Positions 43,479 to 52,356 are shown, numbered from the stretch's first letter. The stretch is DNA of 64,000 bases from DASYKT01 sp963718105 (GCA_963718105.1 OY970352.1:2542001-2606000), one strand, 5' to 3'. The notes: generated by a model not told the origin, from the letters alone. Made by a program: numbers and translations.

Positions 43479-44665
43479 TGAATCAAAATACCCCTAAAAT
43501 TCTTGTCATCTCATCCGACACTGGCGGCGGGCATCGCTCTGCCGCGGCGGCGATCGTCGGCGGGCTGCAGAAATTTTGGGAAGGCCAGTCATTTGCGGTC
43601 CGCACGGTCAAAGCCATCGAAGATTCGCACCATATCGCCGCGCGGATGGTGAAAATGTATAACTGGACGCTGCGCAATAAACAGCACTGGATGAAATATC
43701 TTTACTGGGCGATCAACAAATTCCGCCCGGAAACGCGCGAGTTCTTTTACCGGCGCAGTTTTGGATTTGCCAAGCAATTATTTGAAAAATGGTGCCCGCA
43801 CGTGGTGGTCAGCGTTCACCCGCTGACACAGCATTTTTTCGCCAAGGTCTTAAAAGAATTGAATCTGCAGGATCAGATCCCTCTCGTGACGGTGGTCACC
43901 GATCCGTATTACGGGTTTTGGAAAGGCTGGGCGTGTAACGACGTCGCGCTTTACCTGGTCGCCAGCGAAGAAGCCAAAATGCAGTTGATGGAATACGGCA
44001 TTTCCCCGGAAAAGATAAAGATCTCGGGAATGCCGGTCGATCCCAAGTTTCACGAGGTTAACGAAAAAGATGCGCAGGCCGCCCGTCAAGCGCTTGAGCT
44101 CGATCCGGAAAAATTCACCATCTTCGTCAATGCCGGGTGGATCGGCGGCGGCAATATTCCGCAGATCTTTCGCGAGCTCGTCGCCGGCGAACTCGATGTC
44201 CAGGCGATCTTTCTCGCCGGAAAAAACGACGCGTTAAAGGCTGAAGCCGAAAAGATCGCACTGACCGCCAAATTTCCGGTCAAGGTCATCGGCTATTCCG
44301 ACGAGGTGGAAAAACTGATGCAGTCCGCCAATGTGATGATCTCAAAATTGGGCGGCCTGACCACCTTCGAAGCGCTGGCCTGCCAACTGCCGATCATCGC
44401 CGATGCCACTACGCCGCCAATGCCGCAGGAAGCCGGAACCGTCAAGTTGATCGCGCAGCGTGGCGCGGGCATATTGCTGGAAAAAGCATCGGATATAGTT
44501 CCCACCGTCCAAAATCTTCTCAACGATTCCCGTAAATACGCGGAGATGAAAGCAGCCACCATCGGACTATCCATACCCAATTCCACCCAGCGAATTATTG
44601 AGGAAATTTCCGCCCTTCTTCCGGCAAACATACAGGCCACAGAACCCGTCTACGCCGAAAGTTAA
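43478..44665 (+). CDS. MGDG synthase-like lipid glycosyltransferase (GT28/MurG fold)
   Basis: A 395-aa enzyme of the diacylglycerol glycosyltransferase type, acting at the inner membrane. The N-terminal MGDG-synthase domain starts KILVISSDTGGGHRSAAAAI (~6-25) and carries VVSVHPLTQHFF. The C-terminal GT28 domain has FVNAGWIGGGN, SKLGGLTTFEALACQLPII and the nucleotide-sugar loop. It should move a sugar to a lipid acceptor, making a glycolipid. ATG overlaps the hicA stop. Sugar and acceptor cannot be fixed. Confidence 0.88.
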   Translation: MNQNTPKILVISSDTGGGHRSAAAAIVGGLQKFWEGQSFAVRTVKAIEDSHHIAARMVKMYNWTLRNKQHWMKYLYWAINKFRPETREFFYRRSFGFAKQLFEKWCPHVVVSVHPLTQHFFAKVLKELNLQDQIPLVTVVTDPYYGFWKGWACNDVALYLVASEEAKMQLMEYGISPEKIKISGMPVDPKFHEVNEKDAQAARQALELDPEKFTIFVNAGWIGGGNIPQIFRELVAGELDVQAIFLAGKNDALKAEAEKIALTAKFPVKVIGYSDEVEKLMQSANVMISKLGGLTTFEALACQLPIIADATTPPMPQEAGTVKLIAQRGAGILLEKASDIVPTVQNLLNDSRKYAEMKAATIGLSIPNSTQRIIEEISALLPANIQATEPVYAES

Positions 44666-44915
44666 GTCTCTACAGCTTACTTAAAAAATTTTGACTATCA
44701 TCGCCGCGATAAACTAACATTGGGGTTAGCATAAAACTAATTACGGTTTTCCCATATGCACGAAATTTCCCGACAATTTTGTCATTAAGGTTTTGAACCC
44801 ATTTGGCCTTTAGGGATTTTTTTGTCGTGAAGCTGTAAATAAACTATTAACCGTCCCGGCAAACCCTGCATATTTGCCGAACCAACATTCAGATCAAAAT
44901 TAAAGGAGAGTTCTT

Positions 44916-45179
44916 ATGGTCAGAGATTTTATTAAATCGTCTCGCCGATTGCTGATCCTGGCTGTGCTTTGCAGCGGCCTGGTATTTGTTTTAAGCGGAA
45001 ATTTTAGCGCCGTTAAGGCCGGCCCACCCGCCTGCTGTTGGGAATGCGACGCCATGGTCGATCCCTGCGACAATTTCTGCGACCTTCTCCCGAACGCTCC
45101 CGGCTGCGCTCTTTGTCACGCAAACATAACTGCATGTTACGTCCACTGCGATCCGGACCCGAATTGCGTACCCGAATAA
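44916..45179 (+). CDS. Small secreted cysteine-rich peptide (ten Cys)
   Basis: An 87-aa protein. A signal peptide (~1-37, LLILAVLCSGLVFVLSG ... VKA) is followed by a ~50-residue mature region with ten cysteines: CC, WEC, DPC, NFC, GC, LC, AC, HC and NC. It is acidic and Pro-rich, with no lipobox or known fold. AAAGGAG precedes ATG 44916, a strong site, so I regard it as real. Possible roles are a disulfide-stabilised effector or a metal-binding protein. It is 250 bp downstream of the glycosyltransferase and followed by a palindromic element. Confidence 0.75.
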   Translation: MVRDFIKSSRRLLILAVLCSGLVFVLSGNFSAVKAGPPACCWECDAMVDPCDNFCDLLPNAPGCALCHANITACYVHCDPDPNCVPE

Positions 45180-45204
45180 AATACAAAAAGGAGATAGCCT
45201 ATTT

Positions 45205-45300
45205 GGAGTGCCGAATTTATTCGGCATTATGCAAAGGCATTTGAATTCTGAGAACAAATTCGAACATACTGTGTTCGTTGCCGAATGAATTCGGCGCTCC
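45205..45300. repeat. Palindromic element, family A copy 2
   Basis: Arms 45205-45226 and 45279-45300 (GGAGTGCCGAATTTATTCGG and partner) with a longer, diverged centre. It matches copy 1 at 10591-10660 in arm sequence. Confidence 0.85.
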
Positions 45301-45369
45301 TTGACCACAAATCCTGCTTTTACATTTGGACATTTAAGTAAATACCCTTGTATAACTTATACTTACGAA

Positions 45370-45400
45370 TTGACAAAAAATACGGTCAGCAAGATAGATA
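45370..45400 (+). promoter_or_regulatory. Candidate sigma-70 promoter of the SDR gene
   Basis: TTGACA at 45370-45375, then TAGATA at 45395-45400 (19-bp spacer) or GATAGA at 45393 (17 bp). Weak -10. Confidence 0.4.
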
Positions 45401-45426
45401 TTATTCATATAATTTAAGGACTAACT

Positions 45427-46176
45427 GTGACTCTTTTACTAGAAGGAAAACGTGCTTTTGTGTCGGGCGGTACCCGCGGCATCGGCGCCGCTATCTGTGA
45501 AGTTTTCGCCCGCGAAGGCGCAGACGTAGCTTTTAATTATCACTCCAGCGACAACCTGGCAGAGGAAGTGAAAAAGAAGATCGAAGCCTTTGGCCGCCGC
45601 GCGCTCTCTTTCAAAGTTTCCGTAACCGACCGCTATGGAATGAAACACATTGCCCGCGAAATAAAAGATGCCTGGGGCGCGATCAATGTGCTGGTCAACA
45701 ACGCTGCCGTCAATAAAGGGGACAATTTCGCCACCACCACCGATAGATCGTGGGATTGGGTGGTGGATACAAATGTGAACAGCCTGTTTGCCGTTACCAA
45801 GCCTTTTTACAAACAGATGATCCGCGAACGGGTCGGCAATATACTCAACATCACCTCCGTAGGAGCGATCCGCAGCCTGCCGACCTCGGTTCATTACGCC
45901 ACCTCAAAGGCCGCCATGATCGGCTTTACCAAATGCCTCTCGCGCGAGGCCGCCAATTTCGGTATCACCGTAAACGCCATCGCCGCCGGTATCTTCGATA
46001 CCGACCTCGGCAATACGCTTCCCGACCGCCTGCTGCAAATGCACGATTTCTGGGTAGCCAAAGGGCGTCCCGGAAAACCCTCCGAACTAGCTGAATACGC
46101 TGCCTTTATGTGCAGCGACCGCAACAGCTTTATGAGCGGCGAGGTCGTCATCGTAGACGGCGGCGCGGTAACTTAA
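45427..46176 (+). CDS. Short-chain dehydrogenase/reductase, FabG-like
   Basis: A 249-aa cytosolic NAD(P)-dependent oxidoreductase. The classical SDR signature is complete: SGGTRGIG (nucleotide loop, ~15-22), NNAAVN, catalytic Ser144 in NITSVG, Tyr157 and Lys161 in YATSK, and the C-terminal GEVVIVDGG. Substrate is unknown; FabG (3-oxoacyl-ACP reductase) is a possibility but no fatty-acid genes are adjacent. The start is GTG 45427 with AAGGA upstream. Confidence 0.92.
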   Translation: MTLLLEGKRAFVSGGTRGIGAAICEVFAREGADVAFNYHSSDNLAEEVKKKIEAFGRRALSFKVSVTDRYGMKHIAREIKDAWGAINVLVNNAAVNKGDNFATTTDRSWDWVVDTNVNSLFAVTKPFYKQMIRERVGNILNITSVGAIRSLPTSVHYATSKAAMIGFTKCLSREAANFGITVNAIAAGIFDTDLGNTLPDRLLQMHDFWVAKGRPGKPSELAEYAAFMCSDRNSFMSGEVVIVDGGAVT

Positions 46177-46190
46177 TTTTTCAAACAAAT

Positions 46191-46270
46191 AAACCACAGA
46201 GAACACAGAGTTCACAGAGAGATAGGTAGACAGATCTGTTTCTCTGTGAACTCTGTGTTCTCTGTGGTTT
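46191..46270. repeat. Long palindrome (30-bp perfect arms) after the SDR gene
   Basis: Arms 46191-46220 and 46241-46270, perfectly complementary, built of ACAGAG-type units (core CACAGAGAACACAGAG). It may serve as a transcript end, though no U-tract follows. Confidence 0.92.
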
Positions 46271-46331
46271 AATATTTATTGAATTTGAAAATGAATTTCA
46301 ATTCTAAGTCTTTAATTTACAATAGTTTAGC

Positions 46332-46360
46332 TTGACATGAATTTAATGCTGTCGTATATT
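46332..46360 (+). promoter_or_regulatory. Strong sigma-70-type promoter of the ferritin-like gene
   Basis: TTGACA (46332-46337), 17-bp spacer, TATATT (46355-46360), about 46 bp upstream of ATG 46407. Confidence 0.7.
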
Positions 46361-46406
46361 GTCATTGTAACCGAGAGTAGATAACTCAGGGAGGCGGTGG
46401 AAAATT

Positions 46407-46868
46407 ATGGCAAGAGGCGAACTAATAGATAATCTTAACAAAGCGTTGGCGCTGGAGATCTCCGGCGTGATCCAATACACGCAGCACAGTTTTTTGGTGA
46501 CCGGTACCGAGCGTGAAGTTTTCTGCGATTTCTTTCGCGACCAGGCCGAGGAAGCCCAAAAGCATGTCAATATGCTGGGCGACAAGGTAGTCGCGCTGGG
46601 CGGCATTCCGACCGTGGAACCCGCGCTTATCCGCCAGTCTACCGATCTGAAAGAAATGCTGAAACAAGACCTCGAACTCGAACGCGCGGCGATGGATATA
46701 TACAAGGCCGCCTGGGCCTCGTGCGGCGATGAAGACCTGCCGACAAAGTTTATGCTGGAAGAACAGATCGCCGGCGAACAGACCCATATTGAAGAATTGG
46801 AAAAACTTACCAATGAACGGCAAAGCAAGGCCGGACAGGAAAGAATAGTTTTGCGGCAAGTAAGCTAA
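46407..46868 (+). CDS. Ferritin-like/bacterioferritin-type diiron protein
   Basis: A 153-aa four-helix protein. The ferritin-like pattern of carboxylate/His ligands is visible: EISGVIQYTQH, FFRDQAEEAQKHVNML, KQDLELERAAMDIYKAA and EEQIAGEQTHIEELEKL, giving two E-x-x-H type metal sites. Iron storage, oxidation or peroxide protection is plausible; members of this family also include Dps-like and DUF892-like proteins. AGGGAGG is near the start (46407), behind a good promoter and before a terminator, so it is a single-gene unit. Confidence 0.85.
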   Translation: MARGELIDNLNKALALEISGVIQYTQHSFLVTGTEREVFCDFFRDQAEEAQKHVNMLGDKVVALGGIPTVEPALIRQSTDLKEMLKQDLELERAAMDIYKAAWASCGDEDLPTKFMLEEQIAGEQTHIEELEKLTNERQSKAGQERIVLRQVS

Positions 46869-46888
46869 CAACTAACGAAATTGAAACA

Positions 46889-46925
46889 AAAAAGAAGCAG
46901 GCTAAATTTCAGCCTGCTTTTTATT
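46889..46925 (+). terminator. Terminator between ferritin-like and convergent unknown gene
   Basis: AAGCAGGCT (46895-46903) pairs with AGCCTGCTT (46911-46919), flanked by A-run and U-run, so it can act in both directions. Confidence 0.88.
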
Positions 46926-46945
46926 CGCCTATTTGAAGAAGAGAA

Positions 46946-47224
46946 TTAAGCGACGTTCGGAAATTCTATTACTTTGGAGTTGGTCACCGCGGCCCCCTGG
47001 TCGGCTTTCTTGCGGTTGACCCGGTAACGCATCGCCGCGATGGTGTGATGCAGGTCGTCCAGCATTTCGGGGGCTACTTCGATCGTTTTCTGGCAAGTCC
47101 AGCCGAGATCGTCACGCCAGGTTGAAAACTTAAGCATCACGGTGCTGTCATCACGCAGGACCGCTTCTATTTTGCGCTCGTTGTCGGTTGAAACCGAAGG
47201 TTGAAGGATTGCTCTCTGCTGCAC
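46946..47224 (-). CDS. Small conserved-looking protein of unknown function
   Basis: A 92-aa protein. The start is GTG 47224 with GGAG nine bases upstream. No signal or membrane segment. It has a beta-hairpin-like N-terminal half (KIEAVLRDDSTVMLKFSTW), a helix APEMLDDLHHTIAAM, and a basic RVNRKK followed by a flexible tail. I do not recognise it. It is convergent with the ferritin-like gene. Confidence 0.6.
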   Translation of the reverse strand: MQQRAILQPSVSTDNERKIEAVLRDDSTVMLKFSTWRDDLGWTCQKTIEVAPEMLDDLHHTIAAMRYRVNRKKADQGAAVTNSKVIEFPNVA

Positions 47225-47548
47225 TTAATTAACTCCAATAATTACGTATGAATAATATTATTAATAGAAATTGAAATCCAATTTCAATAATATTTTACCT
47301 TATTGCCATTTTGTGTCAAGACCAAGCAGCGGTTTTTTGGGTTTTCCCGACAAAATCCTGCAATATTTTATATTTCAGAACGTTCGAGATAGTGTGAGTG
47401 AACGGTTTAGTCTTACCTGAGAGCGCGGGCATCTTGCCTGCAAGATCGATTACGGGTCAGTAGCGTCTGCGTCAGCAGATGCGTCTTCCGGAACGCAAAA
47501 GAACGCACTTGCTAACGCAAGCGCTACCGACAAAACCGCTTGTAGCTT
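47225..47548. other. 324-bp gap with promoter AT-rich part and repeat remnant
   Basis: 47225-47300 is AT-rich (promoter for the minus-strand gene). From ~47420 a chain of short hairpins occurs, of which 47460-47526 is family D copy 4. No gene is seen. Confidence 0.6.
47460..47526. repeat. Palindromic element, family D copy 4 (diverged)
   Basis: Bounded by GTAGCG and CGCTAC. Internal hairpins TCTGC-gtca-GCAGA and CTTGC-taac-GCAAG. It lies upstream of the secreted protein gene at 47549. Confidence 0.7.
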
Positions 47549-48376
47549 ATGCGGATCATAATTCTAACTTTCCTTGTCTTCTCTATCGGGATGATCTTCC
47601 CTTCCGCGTCTTTAGGGCCGGCGCGCGGGCAGGAAAAACAGCGCGGCTTTGCCCTCTACCTGCTTCCCGGCTCCATCAAGCCCCACCAACTTAAGGATCT
47701 CGATATCAGCAAGCTCAAGCCGGCCGGCGAGCCTCTCATTACCGCCGCCGATCTCCATTACTATCAAAAAGACCGGCACGAGCTGGCCCTCACTTACGAC
47801 GCCGGAAAGCGTCTAAAAAATCAGGTGCTGGAGCTGCGTGGCAGGTCTTTTGTGGTTTTTGTCGATAACGAACCTATTTACACCGGCGCGTTCTGGCTAT
47901 CGATCTGGTCCTCGAGCTTTGACGGCATCTATATCGATCTCGCGGGCCCGACGAGCGATTTTCCGGTCTTTAAATTGGGATTGGGCTATCCAAAAAATTT
48001 TAAGAATCTCCCGGACGCGCGCCCTGATCCACGGATCTTTGAGACTTTCGCGCGGGCGGGCCTTTTACAACAGGAATTATTTATCCGCGGTAAATGTAAA
48101 AAGATCTCCAACACCTACGCCCGCCGCCCGGGCGTGATCTTCACTTTTTCGGTGGGCAAGGTGGTAAAAGGTGACTTCAGCGGCGCTGAAATTACGTTCA
48201 ACACTTATGCGGACAACCAAGGAGCCCGGCTCCTGGGCGCCCTCGACGCCATCGGGGAGCTCTACGGTAAAGACGATTGGCAGTTCGACCCGGATAAGGA
48301 AATACTCCTGAAATTCGAACAGCGGCTTCCCGCGTCCACTCAGATACCATACTTCAGCAGCTTTGATGTTAATTGA
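47549..48376 (+). CDS. Secreted protein of unknown function
   Basis: A 275-aa exported protein. The signal peptide (1-28) ends near ARGQE. The mature part is mixed alpha/beta without cysteine clusters or recognised motifs (ALYLLPGSIKPHQLKDLDIS, WLSIWSSSFDGIYIDLAG, KGDFSGAEITFNTYADNQG). The ATG is within a region just past repeat remnants and lacks a strong Shine-Dalgarno. Real status is supported by length, composition and signal peptide. Single gene, upstream of lon. Confidence 0.6.
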   Translation: MRIIILTFLVFSIGMIFPSASLGPARGQEKQRGFALYLLPGSIKPHQLKDLDISKLKPAGEPLITAADLHYYQKDRHELALTYDAGKRLKNQVLELRGRSFVVFVDNEPIYTGAFWLSIWSSSFDGIYIDLAGPTSDFPVFKLGLGYPKNFKNLPDARPDPRIFETFARAGLLQQELFIRGKCKKISNTYARRPGVIFTFSVGKVVKGDFSGAEITFNTYADNQGARLLGALDAIGELYGKDDWQFDPDKEILLKFEQRLPASTQIPYFSSFDVN

Positions 48377-48378
48377 GC

Positions 48379-48438
48379 GTGTCAATAGCCCGCTCTTGAA
48401 GCAAGGCTGCGCCCACCCTTAAGCAGGGCTACTGACAC
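48379..48438. repeat. Palindrome downstream of the secreted protein gene
   Basis: GTGTCAATAGCCC (48379-48391) pairs with GGGCTACTGACAC (48426-48438) with one mismatch. The centre contains GGGCGCA-like sequence reminiscent of family B. Confidence 0.75.
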
Positions 48439-48611
48439 GATGCGGGCGCATCTTCAGGTCAAAACAGCGCCAAAAATAATTCAATGTGACCGAATTCAGA
48501 GAAAAATCGATATTTCTTTTCAAAACTGGCTTTTAATTGCGGAAATATCATAAAATTAGAACCTCATTACACTGTCAATTAATTTTCGACCGGAAAGCTT
48601 TTACATAAAAA

Positions 48612-51032
48612 ATGGACGAATACACAGACCAGATGCCCCAGGACATAGCGCGTTTTCCCATGGTCCCTATCCGCGATGTGGTGATATTCCCTTTCACCAA
48701 GGTTGCGTTCAAGATCGGCCGCCCGAATTCGGTGCGCGCGCTGGAACACGCCCTGACCGGCGATCGTTATATCTTTCTCGCGACCCAGCACGATGCCACC
48801 ATTGACGAGCCGACGCCCGACCAGGTTTACCAGATCGGCACTATCGGCCGCATCCTGCAAGCGCAGAAACAGGAGAACGGGCAGATAAAGGTCGTGGTCG
48901 AAGGCCGCGAACGCGCCACCACGATCAAGGTCGACCGGCAGGAAGACCTGTTGTATGCGACGGTCCGGCGGATCGTCTCCACCAATGAATCGGGTTACCG
49001 CACGGACGGGCTGCTGCAGAAACTGCACAACCTGGTCGAACAATTAATGCGTCTTTCTCCCGATGCTTATACGGATTCGCTGCACGCTTCGCTGCGCGGC
49101 ACCATTCCGGCGCACATTGCCGATACCCTTTCGTCGCATCTGAAGGTGCCGGTCGAAGAAAAACAACTGCTGCTGGAGATCCCCTCGGTACAGGACCGCC
49201 TGCAAAAACTGATCGAAGTTCTGGAAATAGAGATCGATAAAAAACAGCTCGACCGCCAGGTCCACACCCGCACCAAGCGGCAGATGGAAAAGGCGCAGCG
49301 CGAATATTATTTGAACGAACAGATCAAGGCCATCCATAAAGAGCTCGGACGCAAAGACGAAAAAGCCGAGCTGGAAGAATTAAAAACAAAGATCGAAGAG
49401 GTCGGCATGACCGACGAAGCGAAAGAAAAAGCTCTGCAGGAACTTTCGCGGCTGGAAACGATGGCGCCGATGTCGGCCGAAAGCACCGTTTCGCGCACCT
49501 ATATCGATTGGCTGGTGAACATTCCGTGGCAGGCGCGCTCTGAAGAGATCAACGATCTGAACAATGCCGAAGACATTTTGAACGAAGACCATCACGGGCT
49601 GGAAAAGATCAAGGAACGCATTTTGGAATACCTGGCCGTGCGGCAATTGGTAAAAAATCCCAAAGGCACGATCCTATGTTTTGTCGGCCCTCCGGGAGTA
49701 GGCAAAACCAGCCTGGGTAAATCGATCGCCCGCGCGACGGGTAGAAAATTTGTTCGCTTCAGCTTGGGCGGCGTTCATGACGAAGCCGAGATACGCGGCC
49801 ATCGCCGCACCTATATCGGTTCGCTGCCGGGGCAGATCCTTCAGTTAATGAAGCGCGCCGGTACCGTTAATCCCGTGATGCTGCTCGACGAAGTCGATAA
49901 GCTCGGACACGATTTCCGCGGCGACCCGGCGGCGGCGCTTTTAGAAGTGCTCGACCCGGAACAGAATCATACTTTCCGCGATCACTATCTCGACGTCGAT
50001 TACGACCTGTCGCAGGTGTTTTTTATCGCCACCTCGAACGTGCTGCATACTATTCCGCCGGCGCTCCAGGACAGGCTGGAAATAATTTCGCTGTCCGGTT
50101 ACACCGAGAAAGAAAAGCTTCAGATCGCCAAGCGGCATCTGATCCCGAAACAATCCGAAGGCAACGGCCTCGACCCGGAAAAGATCACTTTTACGGACGA
50201 CGGCATCCTCGAAGTCATTCGCCACTATACGCGCGAAGCGGGCGTCCGCAGCCTGGAACGCCAGCTCGGCTCATGCCTGCGCAAAGTAGCGCGTAAATTT
50301 GTCGACGCCAAAGATAACAGTGACTTTCGCGAAGTCATCTCCGCCGAGAAGGTGCGCGACCTGCTGGGTACTATCAAGTTCCGCAAACAGGACATCGCCC
50401 TGACCAGTGAGATCGGTTTGGTGAACGGGCTGGCCTGGACGGAAGTGGGCGGTGATATTTTGCAGATCGAAGCCACGCTGGTCAAAGGTAAAGGCGAGGT
50501 GCGCCTGACCGGAAAGCTCGGCGAAGTAATGCAGGAATCGGCCCACACAGCGCTGACCTGTGTCCGCACCCGCGCGGAAAAACTCGGCATCGATACCGAG
50601 TTCATCCGGGAAAAAGACCTGCACATCCACGTGCCCGAAGGCGCTATTCCGAAAGACGGCCCTTCGGCCGGCATCACGATGGCCGTCGCGATGGTTTCTG
50701 CGCTGACAAACGTCGCTGTGCGCCACGATGTAGCGATGACCGGTGAGATAACCCTGCGCGGCAAAGTTCTGCCCATCGGCGGCTTGAAAGAAAAACTTCT
50801 GGCGGCGCACCGCTTCGGAGTCAAGACCGTCATCATTCCGAAAGACAACGAAAAAGACCTGGCCGACATTCCCGAAGAAGTTCTCGACGAAATGCAGATC
50901 CACCCGGTCGAGTCTATCGACGAGGTCCTGCAATACGCGATGGATCACGAAAAAGTGGATATCACCGTCGATACCCCGCAAGTGTGGACGGGAGATCAGG
51001 CTTCGACGGATATAACGGCGGCGATAGAATAA
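48612..51032 (+). CDS. lon: Lon protease (ATP-dependent endopeptidase La)
   Basis: Degrades misfolded and regulatory proteins in the cytoplasm. 806 aa, standard LonA length. The LAN substrate-binding domain is at ~15-210, then a coiled middle. The AAA+ module carries Walker A GPPGVGKTSL (~355) and Walker B LLDEVDKLG. The C-terminal S16 protease domain has the catalytic Ser685 in KDGPSAGITM and Lys728 in GGLKEKLLAA, 43 residues apart as in E. coli (679/722). No operon partners. The upstream AT-rich region (48480-48600) should hold the promoter. Confidence 0.97.
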   Translation: MDEYTDQMPQDIARFPMVPIRDVVIFPFTKVAFKIGRPNSVRALEHALTGDRYIFLATQHDATIDEPTPDQVYQIGTIGRILQAQKQENGQIKVVVEGRERATTIKVDRQEDLLYATVRRIVSTNESGYRTDGLLQKLHNLVEQLMRLSPDAYTDSLHASLRGTIPAHIADTLSSHLKVPVEEKQLLLEIPSVQDRLQKLIEVLEIEIDKKQLDRQVHTRTKRQMEKAQREYYLNEQIKAIHKELGRKDEKAELEELKTKIEEVGMTDEAKEKALQELSRLETMAPMSAESTVSRTYIDWLVNIPWQARSEEINDLNNAEDILNEDHHGLEKIKERILEYLAVRQLVKNPKGTILCFVGPPGVGKTSLGKSIARATGRKFVRFSLGGVHDEAEIRGHRRTYIGSLPGQILQLMKRAGTVNPVMLLDEVDKLGHDFRGDPAAALLEVLDPEQNHTFRDHYLDVDYDLSQVFFIATSNVLHTIPPALQDRLEIISLSGYTEKEKLQIAKRHLIPKQSEGNGLDPEKITFTDDGILEVIRHYTREAGVRSLERQLGSCLRKVARKFVDAKDNSDFREVISAEKVRDLLGTIKFRKQDIALTSEIGLVNGLAWTEVGGDILQIEATLVKGKGEVRLTGKLGEVMQESAHTALTCVRTRAEKLGIDTEFIREKDLHIHVPEGAIPKDGPSAGITMAVAMVSALTNVAVRHDVAMTGEITLRGKVLPIGGLKEKLLAAHRFGVKTVIIPKDNEKDLADIPEEVLDEMQIHPVESIDEVLQYAMDHEKVDITVDTPQVWTGDQASTDITAAIE

Positions 51033-51115
51033 ATAATCAGGAACGCTTCTTATCTTATTTCCAGATGCGTTTTCGCATGCCACTCGCTATTTTATGAACG
51101 TTGCCCGGATGCTTT

Positions 51116-52258
51116 TCATAAAACATTCCAACAGATCTCAAAGGGGAAAAACCCTGAGGATAAAGCAATAGGAGATCGCAGGTATTTGGCTCCGCCTTTC
51201 AATACTGTTTTAACTTCATATTCAAGCTCCAGCGTACGCTTCATTTCAACGGAAAGTTTAAAGGGAGCGGAACCAATTTCCGCTCCGATTCCCACACTGA
51301 TATATCCGGTAGAACCTAACTTGGCGCCTTCCGTATCACTGTCGGAATCATTGGCCGGCACCTTGGTTTTGTCAAAGGTCCCCCAAAATTGCGGCCTGGG
51401 CTTAGGATTTGCGGGCAATACATCAAGACAACTGTCTATCCCCGCAGGAATAGGGCGGGTTATGCGAGCGTCAGGATCGGCTTCCACCACGCGGTATCGC
51501 GTTCCGGATGCGACCGGCTTGCCATCCACCAGGGTCGTGCCGTGTTCAACTACCAGTTTCGCCGGAATTGCTTCCTCTTTGCATATCGAACCGGCCTGAA
51601 TTTTGGTCGACATTTGAGTAGTAAAACCCAATCCGCCCCCGCCTTTTAAACCGGCAAATTCATACTGAGTGTCGGTCTCGACTTTCTCAGTGGTGGTGAT
51701 CGTGGCCTCGGCGGTGCAACCGGCAAGATGAGGCCGATGAATGCGAAAAAGTGGAAGATAGATTGGTATTACCCAATCAGGAGTGTTTGGGTCTCGTTTG
51801 AATTCAACCTCTACCGTACTTAAAAAATAAAATCCTTTATATAACTTTGAATTGGCCACATAAAAAGGACGCGAAGAGCCTGAACCCTGTTCGTTACTAA
51901 ACCCATAATACTTATCAGGGTATTGGCTCAAAAACAATCCCTGATCGGCAATTTCTCCTCCTACTCCCAAAAGAACTTGTCCAAGACCTTTTGTCTGTTT
52001 TTTTTCGATTCGGCCTATATAGCGAGCTCCCCAATCAGAATTAAGGGTTAACTCCGCTTCCTGCCCCGTAATCTGAATTTGGCTCAGTGAACCTACCGCG
52101 GCCTTTGCGTATTTTTTCGTAAGATGCGAATTTTCGATCTTAGTTATTTCAACTTTTATCCCGTCTCGAGTTTTTGGAATTTTGCTTTCGTCATCTTGTC
52201 TTACAAGCGTTAAGATCGTTTGCTTATCGCGACAAGGAATTTCCCACATCTCGGTCAT
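51116..52258 (-). CDS. Hypothetical protein under duplicated promoter-leader
   Basis: A 380-aa protein that I do not recognise. No signal peptide or membrane helix. It is beta-rich with Gly patches (LKGGGGLGFTTQM, VGIGAEIGSAPFKLSVEM) and a C-terminal FFPFEICWNVL. GGAGAAA precedes ATG 52258. Its promoter and 5' leader are duplicated before the gene at 52521. The same upstream signals suggest shared regulation, but the two proteins are unrelated in sequence. Confidence 0.6.
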   Translation of the reverse strand: MTEMWEIPCRDKQTILTLVRQDDESKIPKTRDGIKVEITKIENSHLTKKYAKAAVGSLSQIQITGQEAELTLNSDWGARYIGRIEKKQTKGLGQVLLGVGGEIADQGLFLSQYPDKYYGFSNEQGSGSSRPFYVANSKLYKGFYFLSTVEVEFKRDPNTPDWVIPIYLPLFRIHRPHLAGCTAEATITTTEKVETDTQYEFAGLKGGGGLGFTTQMSTKIQAGSICKEEAIPAKLVVEHGTTLVDGKPVASGTRYRVVEADPDARITRPIPAGIDSCLDVLPANPKPRPQFWGTFDKTKVPANDSDSDTEGAKLGSTGYISVGIGAEIGSAPFKLSVEMKRTLELEYEVKTVLKGGAKYLRSPIALSSGFFPFEICWNVL

Positions 52259-52356
52259 ATTATTTCTCCATTGGAATCACTTCGTTTGGCGGCAGCTTAT
52301 GTAAACGAAGAATTCATCGCAGGCATTCTGAGCAACCGTCGTATTTATTGGCGCAA

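Noticed and set aside
44916..45179. RiPP precursor of the radical SAM protein
   Set aside because: The peptide has a Sec-type signal, not a RiPP leader, and lies 2 kb away beyond hicBA and a glycosyltransferase.
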